A DNA stretch of 53,249 nucleotides from Gemmatimonadota bacterium (lineage in GTDB: Bacteria > Gemmatimonadota > Gemmatimonadetes > Gemmatimonadales > GWC2-71-9). Where the stretch lies: contig QHUK01000033.1 of the NCBI GenBank assembly GCA_003222085.1, positions 1 to 53,249 of the forward strand, read 5' to 3'. Both the position numbers and the translations under genes were made by a program. Below, piece after piece: positions 14,894 to 22,998 of the stretch (position 1 is the first letter of the stretch; every line of letters begins with the position of its first letter). A model generated the notes under the pieces. It made no database searches. It was not told the origin of the DNA and saw nothing but the letters and a program-made list of their open reading frames with translations.

Positions 14894-16998
14894 GCGTCGG
14901 CCTCGATGTCCACGAGCGCGAGGGGAAGGCGGTCTCCCTGGGCGACCAGCGTGATCGTGCGTCCGGAGCTGGTCAGGCCGGTGAGGCGCACCAGCTCTCC
15001 GTATTCGGGATGACTGCCCGCCGGTTGCTGCGTCGTGACGCCCTCCCCTGCGATCGGCTCGATCGACTCGAGCGCTTCGAGCACTTCCGTCACGTGCACG
15101 CGGAGCTTGTGACGCTTCGCGTCCCAGCCTGCGGCCTTGACCACGTGGCTCGTGCCGAGTCCCAGGCGCAGGCGGCCGGGGACCGACAGCGTCGCGAACC
15201 GGCGCTCGAGCCGCATGGCGTTGTCGTCGGGGGCTATGGCCGAGTTGAGCTGCTCCTGCTCCTTGCCGACCGCGCTGCTCTTCTCAATGTCGGCGCCGAT
15301 CGCTTCTACCCGGCGTGCGAAATCCTCCTCGCTCTCGGCGGCGAGCCATTCCTTGGCCAGCCGACCTTCGAACTCCTGCGCGCCGCCGAACTCGCCCAGG
15401 ATCAGGTCGAGCTCGCCCACGACCAGCTCGAACAGCTTGATCTTCCGGTCGAGCAGCTGGAGGATGTACGACTCGATAGTGCCCGCCGCGGCGAGATTCA
15501 CGATGTGGACTTCGCGCTTCTGCCCGATGCGGTGCAGCCGTCCGATGCGCTGCTCCACCACCATCGGGTTCCAGGGCAGGTCGTAGTTCACGAGCACGTT
15601 GCAGAACTGGAGGTTACGTCCTTCGCTGCCGGCGCGGGTGGCGATCAGCACGCTGCGCTCGTCCTCGTGAAAGGCGCGGATGCGCTTGTCCCGATCGGCG
15701 GTCGAGTGCGCGCCCCAATAGACAATGGGCTGGCGGCCGAGCTTCTTCACGCGCTCCTCGATCAGCTGAATCGTCGGGCGGTGGTCGCTGAAGACCACGA
15801 GGCGGTCGGGCGTCTCTTTCAACAGCTTGGTCAACACGTCCAGCTTGGCGTGCGTCTTGATCCCCCCGGCCCGTTTGGCGAGCTGCTTCGCGATCCCGCG
15901 GTACTCGGGGCTGATACGCTCGCTCTCGGCCAAGTGCGCGAGCGATTCGGCGAGCGCCCGAGCGGACGAGCAGAGCCGCTGGCGCAGATGTATCACCGCG
16001 AGCTGCAGGGTCCCCTTCCGCGTCGGCTTCCCCTCTTCCTCTGCGGCCGGCCGGATGAAGCCTTCCCGATAGAGCCGGCGGAGGAACTCCGTGGTGCGCG
16101 CGTACAGGTCCGATTCGGCGCGCGTCAGCTTGACTTCCGGGTGCCGCGGCCGGCGCGGCGGCAGGTCCAGGTCGTCCACGACGCTCGAGCGCCGAGTGCG
16201 GATCATCACCTCGTGCGTGAGCGCGCGCAGGGCCTCGGGATCACGTGGCTGGCGGTGGTCGCCCGAGACGAGGTGCTCGCTCTTGAACTCCTGCCACGTG
16301 CCGAGCTGGCCCGGCCGGAGCAGCGTGATGAGATTGTACAGCTCGCGCAGGTCGTTCTGGAGCGGCGTAGCGGTGAGCAGGAGGATGAAGTCCCGCTCGA
16401 TTTTCTCAATGAACTGGTAGGTCGCGCCGCGGTGACTCTTTACCTTGTGCGCCTCGTCCACGATCACCAGGTCCCAGCGGTGCCGCAGGATCTCCTCGGC
16501 GTGGCGGCGTGAGCGCGCGCGGTCGTGCGAGATGATCGCCTTCGTGATCCGCTGCCAGTCGTCGGGATCGGTCGGCGTGTCGAAGCGCTCGAAGAACTTC
16601 TCCTCGAGCTCCCCCTGCCACTGGCCCACGAGCGAGGCGGGGGTGAGGATCAAGGCGCGGCGGGCGAGCCCGCGGATCGCGAGCTCCTTGTAGATGAGGC
16701 TCGCCTCGATCGTCTTGCCCAGGCCCACCTCGTCGGCGAGGATGGCGCGGCCGCCCATGTCGCGCAGCACGCGCTGGGCCACGTCGATCTGGTGGGGCAG
16801 CTCCTTGATCGCGTTGGCGTCGAGGGTGATCAGCCGGTCGAAGCCGGGAACCAGGGCGATCCGCTCCGCCTCGCGCCGCAGCTCGTACCAGGCGCGCTCG
16901 GCCGGCGGCTCTTTGAGCGCGTCGACGAACAGCTTCAGGGAGCGTTCGTCGACCGCCCAGGAGTCGTCGGGCGAAGGCAGAGGATTGGGTAGTGTCAC
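14890..16998 (-). CDS. SNF2/RapA-like DEAH helicase
   Basis: A superfamily 2 ATP-dependent translocase of the SNF2/RapA type; bacterial members remodel protein-DNA complexes such as stalled RNA polymerase. From the GTG start it is 702 aa. Motif I is ADEVGLGKT (K95), followed by ILTPASLVGQW (Ia), DEAH (181-184), LLTATPLQND (III), VVFSDHR (IV), GRNLQFCNVLVNYDLPWNP (V) and QRIGRLHRIGQ (VI). The C-terminal 170 residues are a non-helicase region. The start is uncertain: the frame is open 40 codons further, but that extension is partly encoded by a CCCCGGGC palindrome, so I chose the GTG giving VTLPNPLPSP. Its stop overlaps the cysteine-rich gene's start. Confidence 0.92.
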   Translation of the reverse strand: MTLPNPLPSPDDSWAVDERSLKLFVDALKEPPAERAWYELRREAERIALVPGFDRLITLDANAIKELPHQIDVAQRVLRDMGGRAILADEVGLGKTIEASLIYKELAIRGLARRALILTPASLVGQWQGELEEKFFERFDTPTDPDDWQRITKAIISHDRARSRRHAEEILRHRWDLVIVDEAHKVKSHRGATYQFIEKIERDFILLLTATPLQNDLRELYNLITLLRPGQLGTWQEFKSEHLVSGDHRQPRDPEALRALTHEVMIRTRRSSVVDDLDLPPRRPRHPEVKLTRAESDLYARTTEFLRRLYREGFIRPAAEEEGKPTRKGTLQLAVIHLRQRLCSSARALAESLAHLAESERISPEYRGIAKQLAKRAGGIKTHAKLDVLTKLLKETPDRLVVFSDHRPTIQLIEERVKKLGRQPIVYWGAHSTADRDKRIRAFHEDERSVLIATRAGSEGRNLQFCNVLVNYDLPWNPMVVEQRIGRLHRIGQKREVHIVNLAAAGTIESYILQLLDRKIKLFELVVGELDLILGEFGGAQEFEGRLAKEWLAAESEEDFARRVEAIGADIEKSSAVGKEQEQLNSAIAPDDNAMRLERRFATLSVPGRLRLGLGTSHVVKAAGWDAKRHKLRVHVTEVLEALESIEPIAGEGVTTQQPAGSHPEYGELVRLTGLTSSGRTITLVAQGDRLPLALVDIEADA

Positions 16999-17060
16999 GC
17001 CGTAGCTCGAGAGTCGGGGGACCCAATATAGGGAATCAGGGGCGCCGGATGCCTCCCCCC

Positions 17061-17090
17061 AGGGTGATCCCCGGGCTTGCGCCCGGGGTA
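17061..17090. repeat. CCCCGGGC-type palindrome, copy 1
   Basis: CCCCGGGC-TTGC-GCCCGGGG stem-loop after GTGAT. Nearly the same 30-bp unit occurs twice more at 36401 and 36451. Here it lies between the divergent starts of the SNF2 gene and the secreted protein. Confidence 0.7.
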
Positions 17091-17099
17091 CGTAGCGAG

Positions 17100-17741
17100 G
17101 TGACTCCCCTGTCGGCAAGGAAACGAAATCTGATCGCGCGCCTGGTGGTGGTCGGGGTGAGTTGGCTGCTCCTCGTGCCGGCCGTGGGGAGGGGGCAGGC
17201 GTGCGCCGATCCCCACTATCGCTGGAGCGAGAAGGTCGACACCACGCTCGAGACGCGCCCGGTCACGCCGGTGGACATCGCGCGGATCCTGGCGGCGTGG
17301 GCGCCCCTGGGCCTCACGAGCAAGGACTGGTGCGCCCCGCGCGCCGGCCGCGAGGACAGCGTGTTCACCGTGGTCGGCTGGGTCCGACGCCTGAAGCTGC
17401 ACGAGGCCGACGGCGACTGGCACATCGAGCTCACCCAAGCCCCTGCCACGCCCGTCACTTCCTGCCTCATCGTCGAGATTCCCGCGGAGCGCTACGGCGT
17501 GGTGTACGGCCAGGCTCGCGCGGCGCTCGCGGCCCTCGTGGACACCACGCGACTCGGTCCCCGCGGCGATCTCGATCCGCCGGTGCGGGTACGGTTCGCC
17601 GGTGCCGCCTTCTTCGACGGTTTCCATCAGCAACCGGCGGCCGATGGTACTGCTCGCGTCGTCCAGCACGGACGCTGCAACTCGTCGTTGCGCGCTCTGT
17701 GGGAGCTGCATCCGGTCTACAGCGTCACGCCGCCGGGCTAG
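17100..17741 (+). CDS. Secreted protein with GDWHIELT...ELHPVY motif, unknown function
   Basis: A 213-aa exported protein. The GTG start gives a signal peptide (LIARLVVVGVSWLLLVPAVG, cut before QACADPHY). The mature part has VFTVVGWVRRLKLHEADGDWHIEL, TSCLIVEIPAE, PPVRVRFAGAAFFDGFH and a final LWELHPVYSV. I have seen this spacing (DGDxHxxL ... FFDxxH ... ELHPV) in many uncharacterised bacterial proteins, and it suggests an OB-like beta-barrel, but no function is established to my knowledge. The five cysteines could form disulfides. The start is not certain, since the reading frame is open upstream through the palindrome. Its stop codon (TAG) is part of the left inverted repeat of the MITE-like element that follows. 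Confidence 0.72.
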   Translation: MTPLSARKRNLIARLVVVGVSWLLLVPAVGRGQACADPHYRWSEKVDTTLETRPVTPVDIARILAAWAPLGLTSKDWCAPRAGREDSVFTVVGWVRRLKLHEADGDWHIELTQAPATPVTSCLIVEIPAERYGVVYGQARAALAALVDTTRLGPRGDLDPPVRVRFAGAAFFDGFHQQPAADGTARVVQHGRCNSSLRALWELHPVYSVTPPG

Positions 17742-17847
17742 TGCCGTTCCAACTCGATTCTCCAAACGTGCCGAGAGCAGGTGTGCCGACCGACGACCGC
17801 TCCGGGCATGCACCGACTTGGCGCGAATCGTTGGAACGGCACTAGCC
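17736..17847. mobile_element. MITE-like element with 18-bp inverted ends
   Basis: GGCTAGTGCCGTTCCAAC at the left is matched by its reverse complement (GTTGGAACGGCACTAGCC, with one offset base inside) at the right. The element is 112 bp, has no ORF, and has a T-run (GTTTTTT) just after the right end. It supplies the TAG stop of the upstream gene and may also work as a terminator. Confidence 0.6.
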
Positions 17848-17883
17848 GTTTTTTGTTGAAGCGGTTACTGTCTCCCCGGCGAG

Positions 17884-18132
17884 ATGTCCCCCTCAACGCG
17901 CTACATCATTCAGGTGGACCGGCCCGGCGAGCGGGTCGACATGGCGACGATCCGCGCCCTGCTCGACGGGGTTGGCGTCGCGGTGGACCCGGACTACGGC
18001 CCGGTCGCGATCAATCCCAAGCTCGGTCGCTACGTGGTCCGCGGCGTCGCCTCGCCCGACGCGCGCGAGCGGGCCGAGCAGATTCCCGGCGTCCGCTTCT
18101 TCGCGGACGCTATGCAGGAGCCCGCGTCCTGA
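17884..18132 (+). CDS. Small protein resembling a stand-alone I9/propeptide-type subtilase inhibitor
   Basis: An 82-aa soluble protein. Its pattern fits the I9 (subtilisin propeptide) fold: RYIIQVDRPGE as first strand, VDMATIRALLDGVGV as first helix, VAINPKLGRYVVRGV as middle strands, SPDARERAEQIPGV as second helix and VRFFADAM as last strand. The ending PGVRFFAD is like the usual PGVxxVExD end of I9 domains. It is convergent with a subtilase gene and the two overlap by 23 bp at their 3' ends. I infer that it may inhibit or chaperone that protease. This rests on pattern reading only; sequence similarity is weak. The start ATG has no strong ribosome site. Confidence 0.62.
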   Translation: MSPSTRYIIQVDRPGERVDMATIRALLDGVGVAVDPDYGPVAINPKLGRYVVRGVASPDARERAEQIPGVRFFADAMQEPAS

Positions 18133-19453
18133 CACGCGGGCGTCGCCTCCTCGCCTGCGGCTTCAACCCCAACGCTTTGACCGCCGCCGCCGCATCGATC
18201 ACCCCGTAGCCCAAGTCGTAGTCCCAGCCCTTGCCCCCGAGGTCCCGGGCGGTTCGCTGCAAGAGGCCCTTGAGCTGCGCCGGCGCCAGTCGATCGGTGG
18301 CTAAGCGCTGGCGGAGCGCGGCTGCCACCCCCGCGGCGACCGGACTGGCGGCAGAGGTGCCGCCGTCGGCGGGGTAGATGCCCGATCCCTTGAAGTGACT
18401 GAAGGCGGCGAGGTCAGGCTTCCGGGAGTAGAGCGCGCCGGGCCCCTGCGACGAGTAGCCCAAGCGCCGGTCGGTGACGGTGACGGCGGCCACGGTGAAC
18501 ACGTCGGGATGAGAGTTCGCGCCGTGGATCGAGGCGCCGGGTCCGGTATCGCCGGTGCCGCACCTCCCATCGGGGCAGTCTGCGCCACAGTTCCCCGCCG
18601 CGAAGAAGACGTCCGCACCCGCCGCGACGAGTGCCCCCGTGATCTGGTTGAACGGATGGTCGGGATTGGCGCTGTAGTTCTCCGGTGAGCCGATCGGGGC
18701 GTCGCTCGCGCGGTCGAACAACCCCCAGCTGTTGTTGACGACCCATTTCCCCGGCGCGGCGTTCACCCGTTCCACGAGGCCCGCGAACGCGGCGATGGCG
18801 TCCGAGAGAAACGCGGCCCACGTCCCCGCCTGTGACGTGAGCAGCGCGTAGTCGAGGATCTGCGCGTCCGGAGCCGCGATCCGAACGTCGTACGCCACCA
18901 TGGTGCCGTGGCCCGGCGCGCTCGAGCCCGGCACGTAGCCGGGCGTCGGCGCCCAGCCACCGGCCACGGGAATGCGCGAGCCGTCGATCCCCGTGTCGAC
19001 GACGGCGACGTGGACGCCGTCGCCCCTCAGCCCCGCCCGGCGAAGCGCTGGGACGCCGAGCCCGCGGGCCACGTCGGCGCTGGCGCCGATCGCGGCATCA
19101 CCGCAATAGGCGGAGGGGAACGTAGTCACGACAGGGTCGGCGAACACACCCACGATGTCGGGCTGGCGGTCGCGCCGCAGCCGCTCGATCGCGTCCTGGT
19201 CGTCCACTTCGACCCGCAGGGCATACGTGGCCGCCGGTCCGACGCCACGATAGTTGAAGCCGCTCGCGGCGGGGGGATCGTCCCCACCACCGATGCGGCG
19301 CCGCACCTGGACCGGGTGGTAGGCCTCGTCGAACCGCACGCCCAAGACCTTGACCCTGCCCTCGAGCAGTGGCCCGGCCGGCCCAAACGAGCGCTTACGC
19401 CATCCCTCTTCGAGCGGTTCGTGGCTGCGGATCAAGACGATGCAACGCGACAT
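18110..19453 (-). CDS. Subtilase (S8 serine peptidase) without signal peptide
   Basis: A 447-aa peptidase with the full S8 triad: Asp153 (VAVVDTGID), His182 (GHGTMVAYD) and Ser367 (GGTSAASPVAAG), plus the oxyanion Asn288 (AAGNCG). The first 110 residues form a non-standard N-terminal domain; its end (TYALRVEVDDQDAIERL, then IVGVFADP) looks like a degenerate propeptide. There is no signal peptide or membrane helix, so a cytoplasmic site is likely unless the neighbour tethers it. The cysteines near CGADCPDGRC could bind metal or form a disulfide. The C-terminus is Arg-rich. It starts 9 bp after the stop of a small membrane protein (one operon) and overlaps the I9-like gene at its 3' end. Confidence 0.93.
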   Translation of the reverse strand: MSRCIVLIRSHEPLEEGWRKRSFGPAGPLLEGRVKVLGVRFDEAYHPVQVRRRIGGGDDPPAASGFNYRGVGPAATYALRVEVDDQDAIERLRRDRQPDIVGVFADPVVTTFPSAYCGDAAIGASADVARGLGVPALRRAGLRGDGVHVAVVDTGIDGSRIPVAGGWAPTPGYVPGSSAPGHGTMVAYDVRIAAPDAQILDYALLTSQAGTWAAFLSDAIAAFAGLVERVNAAPGKWVVNNSWGLFDRASDAPIGSPENYSANPDHPFNQITGALVAAGADVFFAAGNCGADCPDGRCGTGDTGPGASIHGANSHPDVFTVAAVTVTDRRLGYSSQGPGALYSRKPDLAAFSHFKGSGIYPADGGTSAASPVAAGVAAALRQRLATDRLAPAQLKGLLQRTARDLGGKGWDYDLGYGVIDAAAAVKALGLKPQARRRRPRVRTRAPA

Positions 19454-19462
19454 AGGCGCCTC

Positions 19463-19897
19463 TCATCCTTCTTTTGGATTGATCAGGGCTACGACGAGCG
19501 TGTACAGGATGAGGAGGAGCGACCCGTACAGCTGCTGACCGGGAACGTGCTGGAACGGCCCACCCAGGGCGAACACCCACACGGCGAACGCACCGGTCGA
19601 GATGATCGCCTGCGTTGCGGGCGGCCGTCGCCCGGGCGACGCGGCTTGCTTCCACGTCCACCAGGCCGTGAGGATGAGACCGATGGCAAACGCGACCCAG
19701 AGTATCGGTTGCCGGGGGAGGTCGCGCGCGCTCGAGACGAGGCCCGTGACGGCGACCCAGGCGCTCACGATGTCCGCAGGGATGTACTTGACCACCTTGT
19801 CGAAATAGGTGTCGATCTCCCCCGGGGGGATGGGGGGCGGCGGGACGCCCGCGGCAGCCTGGGCCTTCGGCCAGACCACTCTGATTCGGCGGCTCAT
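19463..19897 (-). CDS. Small polytopic membrane protein linked to the subtilase
   Basis: A 144-aa protein of unknown function. A Pro-rich start (GVPPPPIPPGE) leads to the conserved-looking segment IDTYFDKVVKYIPADIVSAW, then three hydrophobic segments (ILWVAFAIGLILTAWWTW; AIISTGAFAVWVFALGG; YGSLLLILYTLVVALI) and a short tail (NPKEG). The K-[YL]-I-P-x-[DE]-[IV]-V motif before the first helix is one I associate with uncharacterised small membrane proteins in bacteria. It is the first gene of the unit and is followed 9 bp later by the subtilase. It may anchor, activate or be the target of the protease (inference). The 110 bp upstream is shared with the divergent lipoprotein gene. Confidence 0.82.
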   Translation of the reverse strand: MSRRIRVVWPKAQAAAGVPPPPIPPGEIDTYFDKVVKYIPADIVSAWVAVTGLVSSARDLPRQPILWVAFAIGLILTAWWTWKQAASPGRRPPATQAIISTGAFAVWVFALGGPFQHVPGQQLYGSLLLILYTLVVALINPKEG

Positions 19898-20007
19898 TCG
19901 GCCTCCTCATTGGTAGTCCGGGCGCATTGGTATATACCCCCATGGCCGTCGCCCGGTGTTCCGGGATCCGCCGACCGCGACCTCCCGTGGCGGTGTAATA
20001 CGCCGTC

Positions 20008-20589
20008 ATGACACCGCGCGTCGTGCGACCCGGGATCCTGGTGGTGAGCACCCTCATCGCCTGTCACCGCGACCAGCCGCGGCAAGCTGACCCGAGCGGC
20101 GCTGCCCTTTCGCTTGCCGCCGCACCGCAGGACACCGCGTTCCCCGGCACGACCGCGCCGATTCACCGAGCACGACCGATCCGGCCGGGCGTCCCGCCGG
20201 CGCTGCTCCGCGCGGTCGAGACCAGCTCGGGCCCCGGCTACGATCGGGTCGTGTTCGAATTTGCGAGCGACAGCGTGCCGGGCTACCACGTGGCATACAT
20301 GACCGCGCCGGTCCGCCGCTGCGGCTCGGGAAATCCGGTGGCGCTCGCGGGTGCCGGCCGGCTCGTGGTGCGCTTCGAGCCCGCCCGGGCGCACGATGAG
20401 CGGGGCAATCCGAGCCCCGCGGAGCGGGAGCGCGCGACAGGGCTTCCCGCACTCAAGGACATAAAGCTCGTGTGCGACTTCGAGGGACAGGTGGAGTGGG
20501 CATTGGGAGTCGCGGCCGCCGCGCCCTACCGGGTGTCTGAGACCACGGCGCCGGCGCGGTTGGTGGTGGACATACGGCGCCGCCCGTGA
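20008..20589 (+). CDS. AMIN-like domain lipoprotein
   Basis: A 193-aa lipoprotein (signal ILVVSTLIAC, lipobox Cys at about 19). The mature part has one AMIN-like domain (SSGPGYDRVVFEFASDSVPG; GSGNPVALAGAGRLVVRFEP; ARLVVDIRRRP), the beta domain that in related proteins binds peptidoglycan or directs amidases. It is translated together with a cell-wall amidase: its TGA overlaps the amidase GTG (GTGA). The natural reading is that it localises or stimulates that enzyme at the wall (inference). Divergent from the membrane-protein/subtilase unit. Confidence 0.86.
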   Translation: MTPRVVRPGILVVSTLIACHRDQPRQADPSGAALSLAAAPQDTAFPGTTAPIHRARPIRPGVPPALLRAVETSSGPGYDRVVFEFASDSVPGYHVAYMTAPVRRCGSGNPVALAGAGRLVVRFEPARAHDERGNPSPAERERATGLPALKDIKLVCDFEGQVEWALGVAAAAPYRVSETTAPARLVVDIRRRP

Positions 20590-22136
20590 CGGCGTGGCCC
20601 AAGCCAGCCCTCGTCGTTCTCGTCGCCGCCTGCCACGGAGCGCCCGTCGAGCCTTGCCCCTCGCCGCGCGCGGCGGGGATCGCGGCGCAGCAGGCGGCGC
20701 CGGTCGCGCGCCCCTCGCCGTTCGACTCCGTGTTCGCCGCCGCCGGCGCCGAGTTCCACGTGCCGCCCGCGCTGCTCGCTGGCGTCGGCTGGGCGGAGAC
20801 GCGCTGGCAGATGGTCCAAGGCGCGGAGGAGTTCCCGGGTCGGCCCGCGGCGTTCGGCGTGATGGCGTTGCGAGGAGCCGCATTGGAGCGGGGCGCGTCG
20901 CTCGCGGGCGTGACGCCCGAGGAAGCGCGGCGCGACGCCGTGGCGAACATCCGGGCCGCCGCAGCGGTGCTCGACGCGTACGCGAGCGAGGCTGGAGCAG
21001 CGCGCGAGCGCATCGAGCAATGGTCCGCAGTGATCGCCCGCTATGGCGAGATCGGCATCCCCGCGGCCCAGGCCGCCTACCTAGGCCAGGTGGATCGCGG
21101 GGTAGCACTCGCCGGCGGGCGGCCCGGTCTGGCGGTCGGCTCCGCGGCGCAGGCCGCCTGCCCGTCCCCCGATACCGCCGCCCTGGACTACCCGCAGGCG
21201 ATATGGCGTCCGTCTCCCAATTTCGACCAACGGCCGACCGACGCGACAGGAGCGCTCCACATGGTGATCATCCATACCTGCGAGAGCAACTACGCGGGCT
21301 GCTGGAGCTGGCTCGTGAATTCCGTCTCGCAGGCGAGCGCGCATTACGTCGTGGACGAGGACGGCGCCGAGGTCTCCCAGCTCGTGCGCGAGCGCGACCG
21401 GGCGTGGCACATCGCGGCGCTGTACGACTGCACGCTGAACCGGCGCCACGACTGCTGGCGGAACGACGTGCAGAGCAACGATTTCACGGTGGGGATCGAG
21501 CATGCGGGCTTCGCCTCGCAGGCCTCCTTCCCCGCAGCCCAGCTCGACCGGTCGGCGGCGCTCGTATGCGACGTGACGCGGGACCGCGGGATCCCGCGCG
21601 ACTGGCAGCACATTGTCGGCCACGGGCAGCTGCAACCCGCGAACCGCACCGACCCGGGACCCAACTGGCCGTGGATCGCGTACCTGCACCGGGTGCAGGC
21701 CTGGTGCGGTGAGGTCATCGTGGACGACTCGGCGCAGTTCAACGACGCGGCCGTCGCCACGGTATCCGTCCCGGCCACCTGGACCGCCACCGACACGACG
21801 CCGGATTACTATGGCGGCGGCTACCGCTGGGCGCCCACGCAGCCAGCAGCGACGGACGCGGCGGTGTTCTCGTTCCTGGTGACGGCGGCGGGCTCCCGGA
21901 CGCTCGACGCGCGCTGGACCAGCGGCACGAACCGCTCACCGCAGGCGAAGTACGCAGTGATCACGTCCGCAGGGGTGACGCTCGCGACCGTGGCCGTGGA
22001 TCAGCGGATCGGCGGAGGGAGCTGGCACGCGCTCGGGACCTGGACGCTCCCAGCCGGGTGGAATCGGGTCGCGCTCCTGCGCCGCGACGCGAGCGGCGCG
22101 GTGGTCGTGGCGGACGCGGTGCGGGTGCGGGAGTAG
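20586..22136 (+). CDS. N-acetylmuramoyl-L-alanine amidase with SLT-like N-domain and golvesin-type C-domain
   Basis: A 516-aa exported wall hydrolase. The start has a lipoprotein-like signal (ALVVLVAAC). Residues about 45-180 look like a lysozyme/SLT fold (FHVPPALLAGVGWAETRW, with catalytic-type Glu, then FGVMALRG). Residues 200-380 are an Amidase_2 (PGRP-like) zinc domain with MVIIHTCESN, AHYVVDEDG, FTVGIEHAG and GHGQLQPANRTDPGPNW carrying the zinc His residues and the DPG motif. Residues 385-516 are a golvesin/Xly-type beta-sandwich (VDDSAQF, DYYGGGYRW, YAVITSAGVTLATVAVDQR), probably wall- or sugar-binding. GTG start overlaps the AMIN-like lipoprotein. It could cleave both the glycan and the peptide link, if the SLT part is active. 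Confidence 0.9.
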   Translation: MTAWPKPALVVLVAACHGAPVEPCPSPRAAGIAAQQAAPVARPSPFDSVFAAAGAEFHVPPALLAGVGWAETRWQMVQGAEEFPGRPAAFGVMALRGAALERGASLAGVTPEEARRDAVANIRAAAAVLDAYASEAGAARERIEQWSAVIARYGEIGIPAAQAAYLGQVDRGVALAGGRPGLAVGSAAQAACPSPDTAALDYPQAIWRPSPNFDQRPTDATGALHMVIIHTCESNYAGCWSWLVNSVSQASAHYVVDEDGAEVSQLVRERDRAWHIAALYDCTLNRRHDCWRNDVQSNDFTVGIEHAGFASQASFPAAQLDRSAALVCDVTRDRGIPRDWQHIVGHGQLQPANRTDPGPNWPWIAYLHRVQAWCGEVIVDDSAQFNDAAVATVSVPATWTATDTTPDYYGGGYRWAPTQPAATDAAVFSFLVTAAGSRTLDARWTSGTNRSPQAKYAVITSAGVTLATVAVDQRIGGGSWHALGTWTLPAGWNRVALLRRDASGAVVVADAVRVRE

Positions 22137-22149
22137 GGCCGATCCGAAG

Positions 22150-22998
22150 TCAGCTCCCCGCCGAAGAGCCCGCGAGGATGTCGCACCGGATCGGAGCGGC
22201 TGGCGCCGAGTGGGTGAGCGCGCCGATGGAGATCAGCCGGGCACCAGCTTCCGCGTAGGCGCGCGCCCCCTCGGGCGTGATCCCCCCCGACGCCTGAATC
22301 GTGACGCCCGGGCCCGCGCGCCGCACCCACCGGGCGACGCGCTCCGGTGTCTGGTTGTCGGCGAGGATATGGCGCACGCCGGCGGCGAGCGCCTCCTCGA
22401 GCTGCGCGTCGCTCTCCACCTCGACGACGACGGGCGCGTCGGGCGGCGCCCCCGCGAGCGCCGCGGCGAGGCCGCCCGGCCCACCGAGCGTCCAGTGATT
22501 GTCCTTCCAGAGGACGGCTTCGGCCAGCGAGCGACGGTTGGCGACTCCGCCCCCCACCGTCACCGCGTAGCTCTCGAGCGCGCGCAGCCCGGGAGTGGTC
22601 TTGCGCGTGTGGGTGATGCGGGCGCCGGTCCCGGCCACCGCCTCGACCGCCCGACGCGTCAGCGTCGCGACGCCCGAGAGGCGCTGCAGGAAATTGAGGG
22701 CGACCCGCTCGCCGGCGAGCAGCGTCGCAGCAGTCGCCTGCACCCGTGCGAGGATTGCGTCGGGTCCTGCCCACCCCCCCTCGGCGCACACCACGGCGAC
22801 CCGCGCGCCGGGGTCGAGCACCGCGTACACGTGCCCGACGAGCGGTAACCCGGCCACGACGAAGCGTCCTTCGGCGACGAACGCCGCGCATGCGGGCCGC
22901 TCCCCAGCCAGGCCCAGGAGCCGGGTCGTCACGTCCTCGGTGGGCCGGTCTTCTTCCAGGGCCAGCCGCACCTCCGCGAGGCCGAGCGGCTCAGCCAA
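22150..22998 (-). CDS. nadC: Nicotinate-nucleotide pyrophosphorylase (carboxylating)
   Basis: Converts quinolinate and PRPP to nicotinate mononucleotide, CO2 and PPi; last step of the de novo part of NAD synthesis. The 282-aa product has the expected EDxxxEDVTT start, RVALNFLQRLSGVATLT, the substrate-binding THTRKTTPGLR, GGGxxNRR (GGGVANRRSLAE), KDNHW and the C-terminal barrel ASGGITPEGARAYAEAG / ISIGALTHS. The ATG overlaps the nadA stop by 8 bp. It is the third gene of a nadB-nadA-nadC operon. Confidence 0.97.
   Translation of the reverse strand: MAEPLGLAEVRLALEEDRPTEDVTTRLLGLAGERPACAAFVAEGRFVVAGLPLVGHVYAVLDPGARVAVVCAEGGWAGPDAILARVQATAATLLAGERVALNFLQRLSGVATLTRRAVEAVAGTGARITHTRKTTPGLRALESYAVTVGGGVANRRSLAEAVLWKDNHWTLGGPGGLAAALAGAPPDAPVVVEVESDAQLEEALAAGVRHILADNQTPERVARWVRRAGPGVTIQASGGITPEGARAYAEAGARLISIGALTHSAPAAPIRCDILAGSSAGS

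Noticed and set aside
13344-14954. Plus-strand ORF of 536 codons opposite the Cys-rich gene
   Set aside because: Ser/Arg-rich shadow; the minus-strand frame has ordered CxxC units and coupling to SNF2.
16999-17118. N-terminal extension of the SNF2 helicase
   Set aside because: Part of it is encoded by the CCCCGGGC palindrome and it has no similarity to helicases; kept only as an uncertainty.
19894-21108. Minus-strand 404-codon ORF opposite the AMIN-like and amidase genes
   Set aside because: Arg/Pro-rich shadow with no domain; both plus-strand genes have clear motifs.
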